This document shows, piece after piece, positions 1 through 8,019 of a stretch of 64,000 bases of DNA. The notes below the pieces were generated by a model. The model searched no databases, was not told the origin of the DNA, and was given only the letters and a program-made list of their open reading frames with translations. The DNA lies in NCBI RefSeq assembly GCF_000974485.1, contig NZ_BBOM01000010.1, positions 124,001 through 188,000 of the forward strand. The letters are read 5' to 3'. Each line of letters begins with the position of its first letter. Position 1 is the stretch's first letter. Source of the stretch: Streptomyces sp. NBRC 109706 (GTDB lineage: Bacteria; Actinomycetota; Actinomycetes; Streptomycetales; Streptomycetaceae). The translations under genes were made by a program, and so were the position numbers.

Positions 1-241
1 AGACGGTCGGCTGGGAGACGCCGACGTCCTGGATATCGCAGACGCACGCCTCGCCGCCCGGATGCGAGGCCACCTTGGAGAACAGGCGCAGCCGCACCGG
101 GTCGGACAGCGCCTTGAACATCAGGGCCATCCGCTCCGCGTCGGCCGCCGACAACTCCCCGGCGGTCAGCGGCGGGCAGCACGGCGCCGCCCCGTCCTCC
201 GGTGTGAGCAGCGGGAGTTCCGCGCGCTTCTGCTTCGACAT
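1..241 (-). CDS. arsR: ArsR-family arsenic-responsive repressor (N-terminal part, cut by window edge)
   Basis: Reading the minus strand from the ATG at 241 gives 80 codons before the window ends. The product has CysCys at residues 21-22, a winged-helix start (FKALSDPVRLRLF, about 42-54) and the sensor motif CVCDI with Cys66 and Cys68. CxCD in this position is the thiol site through which ArsR repressors of the ELCVCDL type bind As(III) and release DNA. It is divergent from an arsO-like gene, and palindromes lie between them. It most likely represses itself and that gene. The C-terminal half, including the recognition helix, is outside the window. Confidence 0.88.
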   Translation of the reverse strand, partial: MSKQKRAELPLLTPEDGAAPCCPPLTAGELSAADAERMALMFKALSDPVRLRLFSKVASHPGGEACVCDIQDVGVSQPTV

Positions 242-246
242 ACGTC

Positions 247-301
247 TATGTTGACATCCGTCGATACCGTGCGGCAAGCTCCCCATATCGACAGCTGTCG
301 A
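247..301. promoter_or_regulatory. Divergent ArsR operator region
   Basis: A perfect 14-bp palindrome TCGACAGCTGTCGA sits at 288-301. A related imperfect copy, TTGACATCCGTCGATA, sits at 250-265. Both lie between the arsR start (241) and the arsO start (322). Two TGACA/TGTCGA-type sites between divergent ars genes fit ArsR operators. Assignment to ArsR is inference from position and composition. Confidence 0.6.
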
Positions 302-321
302 AACAGTGAGGAGCGCTGATC

Positions 322-1713
322 ATGCCGGACACCACCGGTCCCCCCGTCGCCGTCATCGGGGCCGGCCCCGTCGGTCTCGCCGCCGCCGCCCATCTGCTCG
401 AACGCGGCATCGAACCCGTGGTCCTGGAGCGCGGCACCCGCGCCGGCGCCGCGGTGCGCGAGTGGGGGCATGTGCGGTTGTTCTCCACCTGGCGCGAGTT
501 GGTCGATCCGGCCGCCGAGCGGCTGCTGCTCCCGACCGGTTGGGCCCGCCCCGAGGACGACCGCTACCCGACCGGGGCCCAGTGGGCCGACGCATACCTC
601 CAGCCGCTCGCCGCCGCGCTGGGCGAACGCGTCCGCTACGGCACCACCGTCACCGGCGTGGCCCGGGCCGGACGGGACCGGGTCGTGGACTCGGGTCGCG
701 CCGCCCAGCCCTTCACCGTGCATCTGGCGCCCGCCGACGGCGGACGGATCGCGGCCCGGGCGGTCATCGACGCCTCCGGCACCTACGCCACCCCCAACCC
801 CCTTGGCGCGGACGGCTATCCGGCCGCCGGGGAGCGCGCCCTGGCCGCCGAGGGACGCATCGGCTACCGCGTCCCGGACTTCAGCGACCCGGCCGTCCGC
901 GCGGTGTTCGCCGGCGGGCGCACGGCCGTGGTCGGCGCCGGCGCCTCCGCGTTCACCGCGCTCGCCGGCCTGGCCGAGCTGGCCAGGGCCGAGGGCGGCG
1001 GCGGGACCCGCGCCGTATGGGTGCTGCGCAGGGGCATCTCAGGCGCCACGTTCGGCGGCGGCGACGCCGACCAGCTGCCCGCCCGTGGCGCCCTGGGGCT
1101 GGCCGCCAGGGCGGCCGTCGACGAGGGCCACGCGGTCGCGGTCACCGGCTTCCGCACCGTCGCCGTCGAACGCGCGGGCGAGGGGCTGGTGTTGGTCTCC
1201 GACGACGGCCGCCGCACCGAACCCGTCGACCGGATCGTCGTCCTCACCGGGCTGCGTCCCGATCTGACCTTCCTGTCCGAGGTCCGGCTCGGGCTGGACG
1301 AACGCCTCGCCGCGCCGACCGCCCTGGCCCCCCTGATCGACCCGAACCAGCACTCCTGCGGCACCGTCCACCCGCATGGCGTCGACGAACTGTCCCATCC
1401 CGAGGAGGACTTGTTCCTGGCCGGGATGAAGTCCTACGGCCGCGCCCCCACCTTCCTGGCCATGACCGGCTACGAGCAGGTGCGCTCGATCGCCGCCGCC
1501 CTGGCCGGGGACCTGGAGTCCGCGCGGCGGGTGGAGCTGACCCTGCCGGAGACGGGGGTGTGCGGCGGGTCGGGACTCTTCGACCGGGCCGCCCCCGGGG
1601 ACACCGGAACGGCCGGCGGATGCGGCGCCCCCGAACCCCGGCTCGTCCAACTCGGCGTCGGCGCCCCGGCGATGACGGAGACCGCGCCGCCGGGCGGCTG
1701 CTGCGGCTCCTGA
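322..1713 (+). CDS. arsO: ArsO-like flavin-dependent monooxygenase
   Basis: 463 aa, ATG with a GAGGAG ribosome site at 308-313. The N-terminal dinucleotide fold GAGPVG begins at residue 13, and a second Rossmann glycine motif, VVGAGASA, lies near residue 203, as in two-domain FAD/NAD(P)H monooxygenases. Genes of this kind sit beside arsR in Streptomyces ars clusters (for example arsRBOCT), where ArsO is a predicted flavoprotein of arsenic resistance whose chemistry is not settled. The tail has Cys at 414, 434, 460 and 461 in Gly-rich settings, which could bind thiophilic metalloids (inference). No arsenite pump or arsenate reductase is visible, but the cluster could continue to the left. Confidence 0.78.
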   Translation: MPDTTGPPVAVIGAGPVGLAAAAHLLERGIEPVVLERGTRAGAAVREWGHVRLFSTWRELVDPAAERLLLPTGWARPEDDRYPTGAQWADAYLQPLAAALGERVRYGTTVTGVARAGRDRVVDSGRAAQPFTVHLAPADGGRIAARAVIDASGTYATPNPLGADGYPAAGERALAAEGRIGYRVPDFSDPAVRAVFAGGRTAVVGAGASAFTALAGLAELARAEGGGGTRAVWVLRRGISGATFGGGDADQLPARGALGLAARAAVDEGHAVAVTGFRTVAVERAGEGLVLVSDDGRRTEPVDRIVVLTGLRPDLTFLSEVRLGLDERLAAPTALAPLIDPNQHSCGTVHPHGVDELSHPEEDLFLAGMKSYGRAPTFLAMTGYEQVRSIAAALAGDLESARRVELTLPETGVCGGSGLFDRAAPGDTGTAGGCGAPEPRLVQLGVGAPAMTETAPPGGCCGS

Positions 1714-1747
1714 CCGACCCGACGCCCCGGACGAACGGGGGCGGAGG

Positions 1748-2500
1748 TCACTCCAGGACGCCGCGTTCTATCCGCTCGAGACGGTCGGCGATCTCCGTGA
1801 GGCGGGAGCGCAACCAGCCGTCCTCGGCGTCGCGTTCCAGCCGGATGCGGCCGAAGGAGACCCCGAAGTAGAGGGCGGAGAGCACGGCGGGGGTCACGGT
1901 GTCGGCCACGCCCGAGCGGCGCATCGCCTCGCCTGCCGGGCCTGCGTCGCGGATCAGGCCGAGGAGCAGATGGCTGGCGGTGGTGAGATCGGAACCGTGC
2001 TCGGTCGCCTGGTCCGCGCCCCTGGTGAGCGCGGTCCTGGTGCCGGCGGACAGGCTCGGCGGTGAGGCCGCCGCCGAGCCCCTGGCCGCCGGCACCGCCA
2101 CCGCGTCGGCGCGGTGCGCGGCGGCGGCGCGCGCCAGCGCCTCGCCGATGAGCGCACGGGGGAAGCCGAGCCGTTCGACGGTGGTGAGGGCGACGCTCTC
2201 GCCCTCGTCGAGCATCGCCTGGAGCACATCGGCGGTGTCCACCTCGGCGGCGCCCCTGGCCTCGGCGGCCTCGTAGGACTGACGCAGGATCAGCGCGACA
2301 TGGTGGTTGGGCGGGGGCGTCAGGGCGAGGGGTTCGGGCAGACCGAAGTCGCTCGCCCCCCACTCCGCCGCGTCGCCGACGGTCTCCAGCGCCTGGGTGA
2401 GCGCGATCTGACAGATGCGCGAGATCGGGAGCCTGGCCTCGCGCACGCGATCAGCGAGGCCGTCGGGCAGATAGACGTTGACCTTGGGCACGGGGTGCAT
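1748..2500 (-). CDS. Ribbon-helix-helix / Clp N-domain regulator
   Basis: 250 aa from the ATG at 2500. Residues 6-38 (VNVYLPDGLADRVREAR then a second helix) read like a ribbon-helix-helix DNA-binding unit. Residues about 65-210 contain paired segments typical of the ClpA/ClpC N-terminal (Clp_N) repeat, for example ADVLQAMLDEG and TASHLLLGLIRD. The C-terminus is a charged helix (RSRLTEIADRLERIERG) that could oligomerise. There is no AAA+ domain, so it is not a chaperone subunit. It is divergent from the leader peptide and importer operon and shares the palindromic promoter region at 2533-2562, which suggests local regulation. The start was chosen because the RHH strand begins directly after it. 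Confidence 0.7.
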   Translation of the reverse strand: MHPVPKVNVYLPDGLADRVREARLPISRICQIALTQALETVGDAAEWGASDFGLPEPLALTPPPNHHVALILRQSYEAAEARGAAEVDTADVLQAMLDEGESVALTTVERLGFPRALIGEALARAAAAHRADAVAVPAARGSAAASPPSLSAGTRTALTRGADQATEHGSDLTTASHLLLGLIRDAGPAGEAMRRSGVADTVTPAVLSALYFGVSFGRIRLERDAEDGWLRSRLTEIADRLERIERGVLE

Positions 2501-2532
2501 CCTGTCACGGACCCGGCGTCGGTGGACGAGGG

Positions 2533-2562
2533 TTGAGGGACTTATACCCCTGGGGTTATAGT
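2533..2562 (+). promoter_or_regulatory. Promoter with embedded palindrome, divergent region
   Basis: TTGAGG (2533-2538), 18 bases, then TATAGT (2557-2562) forms a sigma-70-like promoter that would start transcription at or next to the ATG at 2569. The near-palindrome TATACCCCTGGGGTTATA (2543-2560) covers the spacer and the -10. On the other strand the same element offers TATAAG as a -10 for the gene starting at 2500. One operator could therefore control both directions. The G/C-tract arms resemble CsoR-type sites, but no CsoR gene is seen; the divergent RHH protein is the nearer candidate. Confidence 0.6.
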
Positions 2563-2568
2563 CCCCCC

Positions 2569-2643
2569 ATGTTCGCGTTGCTGACCGCCCGCCGCGCCGT
2601 TGACTACGGCTTCGTCGCCAGCGCGCTCTGTCACGGTCGCTGA
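2569..2643 (+). CDS. Leader peptide (24 aa), probably leaderless
   Basis: ATG at 2569, stop TGA at 2641-2643; 24 residues with the core LTARRAVDYGFVASALC and the end CHGR. The arrangement L-T-x-R-R-x-V-D-x-x-x-V-x-S-A-x-C matches the short actinobacterial leader peptides found upstream of sulfur-assimilation genes, where a C-terminal Cys codon allows cysteine-responsive attenuation. The -10 TATAGT ends seven bases before the ATG, so the mRNA would start with the AUG. It lies 101 bases before the aldolase gene. Regulation by cysteine is inference from the family. Confidence 0.65.
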   Translation: MFALLTARRAVDYGFVASALCHGR

Positions 2644-2744
2644 CCTTCTCCGGCTCTCCTCCCCCGCCGCGCCGCCGCACGCCCGGGCCCTCGCGCCCGT
2701 CGGCCCCGCCGCGCCCCGGCACCACGAGACAAGGCTGCGACACC

Positions 2745-3503
2745 ATGACTTCCTCTCCCCCTTCTCCCCTTTCTCCCCCTTCTCTTGACGGCACCGAGCC
2801 CTTCGGCGCCGACGAACTGCGGGCCGCGCGGACCGAACTCACCACGGCGGTCAACCGGCTCTTCGCCAACTCGGTGATGTCCGCCAGCGGACACGGCAAC
2901 ATCAGCGTCCGGTTGCCCGGCCACGACGATCTGCTCGCGGTCAACGCCGGTGAGCTGCTGCGCCCCTGGCCGGCGGACGATCCGAGGGTCGCCGTCCCCG
3001 GCCTGCGCACGGTCAACGACGAGGTGGTCGTGGTGAACCTCGACGGCGAGGTGGTCCACGGCCGGCCGAGTCCTTCGGTGGCCGCGATCCTGAAGATGCA
3101 TGTCGGCGTCTATCTGACCCGGCCGGACCTCACCGCCGTCATCCACACCCACTCGCCACAGGCCACCGGTTACGCGCTGGCCTCGGTCGCGCTGCCCGCC
3201 CGGTACGAGGCGTTGCTCGTGCACGGTCAGCATGTCGACGTGCCCGTCGCCCCCTGGGCCCCCCGGGGCACGGAGGAGGCGGTGCGCGCCATCGCCGACA
3301 CCTACCGGGCCCATCCGGAGACCTATGGCGTGCTGTTGGGCAACCACGGCCTGCTGGTCGCCGGTGACACCGCCGTGCACGCGGCGACGTTGGTGACCGC
3401 GATCGAGGAGGCCGCCGTCTCCAGCATCGGCGCGCTGCCCCTCGGCGGGCCCGTGCCCTTCCCCGAGTACGCGCGCGATCTCGATCTGCGCCTGCGCTTC
3501 TGA
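2745..3503 (+). CDS. Class II aldolase/adducin-domain protein
   Basis: 252 aa. Zinc-site motif HTHS at about residues 132-135, and a second His in LLGNHGLLV near residue 199, as in L-fuculose-phosphate aldolase-type enzymes and related decarboxylases. Early residues SASGHGNISVR (about 46-56) match the family's phosphate/metal loop region. The first 20 residues are Ser/Pro-rich, encoded by a pyrimidine-rich tract, so the true start may be slightly downstream. First enzyme after the leader peptide and upstream of a SsuABC-type importer; it may cleave or decarboxylate the imported compound. Substrate unknown. Confidence 0.8.
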   Translation: MTSSPPSPLSPPSLDGTEPFGADELRAARTELTTAVNRLFANSVMSASGHGNISVRLPGHDDLLAVNAGELLRPWPADDPRVAVPGLRTVNDEVVVVNLDGEVVHGRPSPSVAAILKMHVGVYLTRPDLTAVIHTHSPQATGYALASVALPARYEALLVHGQHVDVPVAPWAPRGTEEAVRAIADTYRAHPETYGVLLGNHGLLVAGDTAVHAATLVTAIEEAAVSSIGALPLGGPVPFPEYARDLDLRLRF

Positions 3504-3509
3504 CCTCCG

Positions 3510-3529
3510 CCGGGCCGGTTCGGGCCCGG
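3510..3529 (+). terminator. GC hairpin between aldolase and binding-protein genes
   Basis: CCGGGCC (3510-3516), six-base loop, GGCCCGG (3523-3529), followed by CCCCC and no T-run. It could reduce read-through or stabilise mRNA ends in the 147-base gap before the binding-protein gene. Weak as a true terminator. Confidence 0.3.
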
Positions 3530-3650
3530 TCCCCCGCCAACCGGCCCCGCCGTCAGCGCGTCAACCGGCCCCGGACGCCGCCACGTTGACCCTGGCCCGC
3601 GCCGGCCGGCCCCGCACGTCTCCCCCGTTCTTCCGAAAGTGAGCACCGCC

Positions 3651-4660
3651 ATGTCCCCTGCCCGTTCCCACCCCCGTCCCGGCGCCTTCGGCGCCGCCTC
3701 GCCGCCGCGGTTACCGCCCTGCTGCTGGGCGGTGTGCTGGTCGCCTGCGGAGACGACGCCTCCCCCGCCGACGAGGCCGGCACCGGCGACGAGGGGCTGA
3801 CCACCGTGAGGCTGGCCTCCGCCCCGCTCGGCCATCTCGCGCCGATCCGGATAGCCCAGGAGCGCGGCATCTTCGCCGAGCACGGGCTCGACGTCGAGGT
3901 GGACACGGAGAGTTCGGACCTCACCTCGGTCCCCTCCGTGCTGGCCGACCGGGTGGACTTCGCCACCGGCGACCTCACCACGCTGATCGTCGCCCGCTCC
4001 AAGGGGCTGGACGTCAAGGCCGTCGTGCCGGCCTCGGCCTCGACGGGGGTGCCGGGCGAGGACTACGGCGCGCTGGTCGTCGCCGGCGACTCCGGCATCA
4101 CCAGGCCGAGTCAGCTGGAGGGCAGGACGGTGTCGGTCAACATCCTCACCAATATCGCCGCGGCGGCGGCACGCGAGGCCGTCACCGCCGACGGCGGCGA
4201 CGCGGACGCGGTGGATCTGGTCGAACTGCCCTTCCCGCAGGTGCCCGCCGCGATCAGCACCGGGCAGGTCGACGGGGCCTGGGTGGTGGAGCCGTTCCTC
4301 TCCGCGGCCAAGGCCGAGGGGGCGGTGCCCATCGGCTGGGGCTTCACCGATCTGGCCGAGGACCTGACCGTCTCCTCCTGGTACACCTCGGGGAGCTACG
4401 CCGAGCAGAACCCGGAGACCGTCGAGGCGTTCCGCGACGCGGTGCGCGAGGCATACGCCTATGCCCGCGAACACGAGGACGAGGTACGGGAGATCATCCC
4501 CACCTTCACCGAGATCAGCCCCGAGGTGGCGGCGTCGATCACCATCACGGGCTGGCGCGACGAGGTGAGCCGCGAGGCGGCGGAGAAGCTGGTCGGCTAC
4601 GCCCTGCGGGACGGGCTGATCACCGAGGAGCCCGATCTCGACGAGCTGATCCTGCCGTGA
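3651..4660 (+). CDS. ABC importer substrate-binding lipoprotein, SsuA/TauA type, apparent frameshift near 3690
   Basis: The mature part (from 3734) reads VACGDD then GLTTVRLASAPLGHLAPIRIAQERGIF, typical of sulfonate/nitrate/taurine (NMT1/THI5-like) binding proteins. The signal peptide RRLAAAVTALLLGG with lipobox LVAC is encoded just upstream in the same frame, but that frame has no start codon before a stop. The only good start, ATG 3651 (or GTG 3639) with GAAAG upstream, is in another frame whose product stops near 3800. One added base between about 3685 and 3700 would join start, signal and mature protein. This is either a sequencing error or an inactivating frameshift. It precedes two permeases and an ATPase. 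Confidence 0.78.
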
Positions 4661-5451
4661 GCGCCGGCCACCGCGCGGTCGGGTGGCCCCGGCAGGACAG
4701 CCGCCTCCTGGGATCCGTCGGACTGGTGGGCACCGCCGTTCTCTACGAGGTTGTGGCCAGGGCGTTCTTCGACCCCCGGCATGTTCCCCCGCTGAGCGAA
4801 ACCCTGCCGGAGGCCGTCGGCCTGCTGGGCGAGGAGGCGTTCTGGACGGCGACCTGGCGCACCCTGGGGGCCGCCGGCGCCGGGATCGGGATCGCGGCCG
4901 TGGCCGGGATCGCGTTGGGCTTCGGCATCAGTTCCCTTCCCCGGCTGCTGCGCGTGGTGTCGTCCACGCTGGACTTCCTGCGCCCGGTGCCGTCGATCGT
5001 GCTGATCCCGGTGCTGGTCTTCGTCCTGGACATCGCCCGGATCACCGTGCTGCTGGTCGCGGTCTCCTGCTTCTGGATCGTGCTGTTCCAGGTGCTCTAC
5101 GGGGTGCGGGACGTGGACCCCGTCGCCAGGGAGACCGCGCGCTGTTTCGGTCTCGGCCGGCTGGCCAGGGCCGTCCATGTCACCTGGCCGACCGTGCTGC
5201 CCTACCTCGGCACGGCACTGCGGCTGGTGGTCTCGGTGGCGCTGGCGCTCGCCCTCACCGGAGGGCTGGTGATGGGCGCGGCCGGGCTGGGCGAGCTGAT
5301 CTGGCGCAGCCAGGAGGCCGGCGACATCACCGGGATGTACGCGCTGGTGCTGCTGACCGGCGGCGTGGGAGTCGGTCTCGACCTGCTGGCGCGGCTGGCC
5401 GAACGGCGGCTGCTGCACTGGCATGTCGGCAGCAGGGAGGCCGTCCGATGA
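4657..5451 (+). CDS. ABC importer permease, SsuC/TauC type
   Basis: 264 aa, GTG start overlapping the binding-protein stop by four bases. Six or so hydrophobic segments; the BPD_transp_1 core and EAA-type loop lie around ARETARCFGLGRLARAVHV (about 157-175), followed by TWPTVLPYLGTALRL. It forms one half of the membrane channel with the next permease. The pairing of two different permeases with a single ATPase is as expected for a heterodimeric channel. Substrate not determined by sequence. Confidence 0.88.
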   Translation: MSAGHRAVGWPRQDSRLLGSVGLVGTAVLYEVVARAFFDPRHVPPLSETLPEAVGLLGEEAFWTATWRTLGAAGAGIGIAAVAGIALGFGISSLPRLLRVVSSTLDFLRPVPSIVLIPVLVFVLDIARITVLLVAVSCFWIVLFQVLYGVRDVDPVARETARCFGLGRLARAVHVTWPTVLPYLGTALRLVVSVALALALTGGLVMGAAGLGELIWRSQEAGDITGMYALVLLTGGVGVGLDLLARLAERRLLHWHVGSREAVR

Positions 5452-6245
5452 GCGGCCGGGGCGCGACCGTGCTGCGGGGACTGGCCGCGCTGGGTGCCGT
5501 GTTCGGGCTGCCGCTGGCGCTGCTGGCGCTGTGGTGGGTCGCCAGCGAGGACAGTTCCAACATCTTTCTGCCGCCGCTGCGCGACATCCTGGACGCGTTC
5601 GGCCGGGTCTGGTTCTCGTCGACGTTTGTCGACGATGTGGTGCCCAGCCTGCGGAGGTTGGGCCTCGGGCTGGCCATCGCGGTCACGGTCGGCGTCGGCG
5701 GCGGCTATCTGCTGGGGCGTTCGCCGCTGCTGCGGGCGCTGGCGAGTCCGGCGCTCGCCTGTGCGCGGGTGCTGCCGCCCCCGGTGATCATCCCGGTGCT
5801 GCTGGTGGCCGTCGGCATCGGGGAGACCACGAAGATCGTCGTGATCGCGCTGGGGGCGCTGTGGCCGATCCTGCTCAACACCTGCGACGGGGTCCGCGAT
5901 GTCGACGAGGTGACCTGGGAGACGGCGGCGGCCTACGGGCTGCCGGGCTGGACCAGGCGCCGGTTGGTGCTGCGGGCCGCCAGCCCCCGCGTCTTCGCCG
6001 GCCTGCGGCAGGCGTTGGGCATCGCGATCATTCTGATGGTCGTCAGCGAGATGTTGATGAGCACCGACGGTCTGGGCTTCACCGTCGTGCAGTTCCAACG
6101 GTCGTTCGCCCTGCCGGAGATGTGGAGCGGCGTCCTGCTCCTCGGCCTGCTCGGCTTTGTCCTCGCCAAGCTCCTGGAGCTGGTCGAACGGCATGCGCTG
6201 CGCTGGCACCGGGGGCTGACCGGACGCGAGGAGGGATCACCGTGA
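5448..6245 (+). CDS. ABC importer permease, SsuC/TauC type (second)
   Basis: 265 aa, ATGA overlap with the previous gene. Membrane segments from residue 9 on, EAA-type loop at ETAAAYGLPGWTRRRLVLRAASP (about 165-187), then a conserved GLRQALGIAIILMVVSEML. Paralogue of the preceding permease; together they would make the heterodimeric channel. Translationally coupled on both sides. Confidence 0.88.
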   Translation: MSGRGATVLRGLAALGAVFGLPLALLALWWVASEDSSNIFLPPLRDILDAFGRVWFSSTFVDDVVPSLRRLGLGLAIAVTVGVGGGYLLGRSPLLRALASPALACARVLPPPVIIPVLLVAVGIGETTKIVVIALGALWPILLNTCDGVRDVDEVTWETAAAYGLPGWTRRRLVLRAASPRVFAGLRQALGIAIILMVVSEMLMSTDGLGFTVVQFQRSFALPEMWSGVLLLGLLGFVLAKLLELVERHALRWHRGLTGREEGSP

Positions 6246-7078
6246 GCGACCGGACCGAGAAGACCGACGCGCTGCTGCGGGTCGTCGGGCTGGGCAGGAC
6301 GTACCAGGCCAGGGAGCGCACCGTGGTGGCGCTGGCCGGGATCGATCTGGCGGTGTGCGACGGGGAGTTCGTCTCCGTCGTCGGCGCGTCAGGGGGCGGC
6401 AAGACCACCCTGCTGAAGATCGTCGCCGGGCTGCTGCCCCCGACCACGGGGGAGGTGGTCCTCGACGGCCGCCGGGTCGAAGGGCCGCCCGCCGAGATGG
6501 GCGTCGTCTTCCAGGAGTACGGCCGCAGCCTGTTCGCCTGGAAGTCCGTCCGGGCCAACGTGGAGCTGCCGCTGCGGCAGCGACGGCTGTCCGGAGCCGA
6601 ACGCCGGGAACGGGTGACGGAGGCGCTGGACGCCGTCGGCCTGGGCGACGCGGGGGACGCCTACCCGTGGCAGCTGTCCGGGGGGATGCAGCAACGGGTG
6701 GCCATCGCACGGGCGTTGGCCATTCGGCCCCGGCTGCTGCTGATGGACGAACCGTTCTCCGCGGTCGACGCCCAGACCAGGGGCGATCTGGAGGATCTGC
6801 TGGCCGGCCTGTGGCGGCGCTATGCCTTCACCGTGCTGTTTGTCACCCATGACATCGACGAGGCGGTCTATCTCGGCCAGCGGGTGGTGGTGCTCGGCCC
6901 GGCGCCGGCCGGGATCGAAACGGAGATCGCCGTCGATCTGCCGGGCCCACGCGACCAGTTGACGACCCGCTCCGACCCCCGCTTCGCCGAGCTGCGGGCC
7001 CGGGTGTACGAGCGGATCCGCCGCTCCCCGCGGCCGGGCACCCCCCACGACAACCGACAGGAGAGCACGAGCGGATGA
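6242..7078 (+). CDS. ABC importer ATPase, SsuB/TauB type
   Basis: 278 aa, GTG start with GTGA overlap. Walker A GASGGGKTT (about 48-56), Q-loop VVFQEYGRSLFAW, signature LSGGMQQR (about 146-153), Walker B LLLMDEPFSAVD and switch His in VTHDIDEAV. Short C-terminal tail without a regulatory domain, usual for the nitrate/sulfonate/taurine group. It energises the importer of 3651-6245. Confidence 0.92.
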   Translation: MSDRTEKTDALLRVVGLGRTYQARERTVVALAGIDLAVCDGEFVSVVGASGGGKTTLLKIVAGLLPPTTGEVVLDGRRVEGPPAEMGVVFQEYGRSLFAWKSVRANVELPLRQRRLSGAERRERVTEALDAVGLGDAGDAYPWQLSGGMQQRVAIARALAIRPRLLLMDEPFSAVDAQTRGDLEDLLAGLWRRYAFTVLFVTHDIDEAVYLGQRVVVLGPAPAGIETEIAVDLPGPRDQLTTRSDPRFAELRARVYERIRRSPRPGTPHDNRQESTSG

Positions 7079-8019
7079 GCACGCCTACCGAGAGAACGCC
7101 CCCCACCGCGCCGCGTTGGGTGGACACCGGCGGGGGCAGCGGACCGCTGTGGTCCTTCCCCGTGGGGGACATCAGGGTCCACCCCGTCAGGGAGGTGGAC
7201 TACCTGCCGCTGCCGACGGACTTCTTCCCGCAGCTGGAGACCGAGTCCTGGACGGAGGGCGCCTTCTACACCAGGGAGCCCTTCACCCGCGACGGTCGTA
7301 TCGTCCTCAACCAGGAGGCGCATCTGCTGGTGACCGGCGACCGGCGCATCCTCGTCGACGCGGGCGGCGGCAACGGCAAGCGCCGCAACGGGGGTGTCTT
7401 CGACCGCGCCGACCGCCCGTTCCTGGAGCAGTTCGCACGCGCCGGCGTGGCCGTGGAGGACATCGACACCGTGGTCTTCACCCATCTCCATGTGGACCAT
7501 GTGGGCTTCGCGACCAGCGCCGACGGCGCCGGGGGCTGGGTGCCGACCTTCCCCAACGCCCGCTATCTGCTGGTCGAGGAGGAGTTCGCCTGGTGGACGG
7601 GGCCGGAGGGCGCCCGGCAGTTGGAGCGCACCGGGGACTATGTGGCGGACAGCATCCTGCCGTTGCACGCCGCCGGCGTGCTGGACCTGGTGCCGGCCGA
7701 CCACGAGGTGGCGCCGGGCATCCGGCTGGTGCCGGCGTTCGGGCACACCCCGGGCAACGTGTACATCGAGGTGACCTCGGCCGGCAGCCGGGCGCTGTTC
7801 GCCGGGGACATGCTGCATCACGGCGTCCAGTTGGAGCGGCCGGAGTGGAGCATCCGCTACTGCGTGCTGCCGGGCGATTCGGCGGCGCAGCGCCGCGCCC
7901 TGCTGGAACGGGTCGCCGACACCGGGGACCTGCTGGTCCCGACGCACTTCCCCTTCCCTTCGGCCGGCCGCGTCAGCAGGGCCGAACGCGGGTTCACCTA
8001 CACCTTTGTCGACCTGTGA
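7075..8019 (+). CDS. MBL-fold metallohydrolase
   Basis: 314 aa, ATGA overlap with the ATPase gene. Metal motif THLHVDHVG (HxHxDH) at about residues 136-144; later His in FGHTPGN and Asp in LFAGDML, and HFPFPSAG at the end, complete a binuclear zinc site. The long N-terminal part (EGAFYTREPFTRDGRI) is seen in lactonase/sulfatase-like MBL enzymes. Coupling to the importer implies it acts on the imported compound or a product of it. Alkyl-sulfatase, lactonase or thioesterase-type activities are all possible. Confidence 0.82.
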   Translation: MSTPTERTPPTAPRWVDTGGGSGPLWSFPVGDIRVHPVREVDYLPLPTDFFPQLETESWTEGAFYTREPFTRDGRIVLNQEAHLLVTGDRRILVDAGGGNGKRRNGGVFDRADRPFLEQFARAGVAVEDIDTVVFTHLHVDHVGFATSADGAGGWVPTFPNARYLLVEEEFAWWTGPEGARQLERTGDYVADSILPLHAAGVLDLVPADHEVAPGIRLVPAFGHTPGNVYIEVTSAGSRALFAGDMLHHGVQLERPEWSIRYCVLPGDSAAQRRALLERVADTGDLLVPTHFPFPSAGRVSRAERGFTYTFVDL

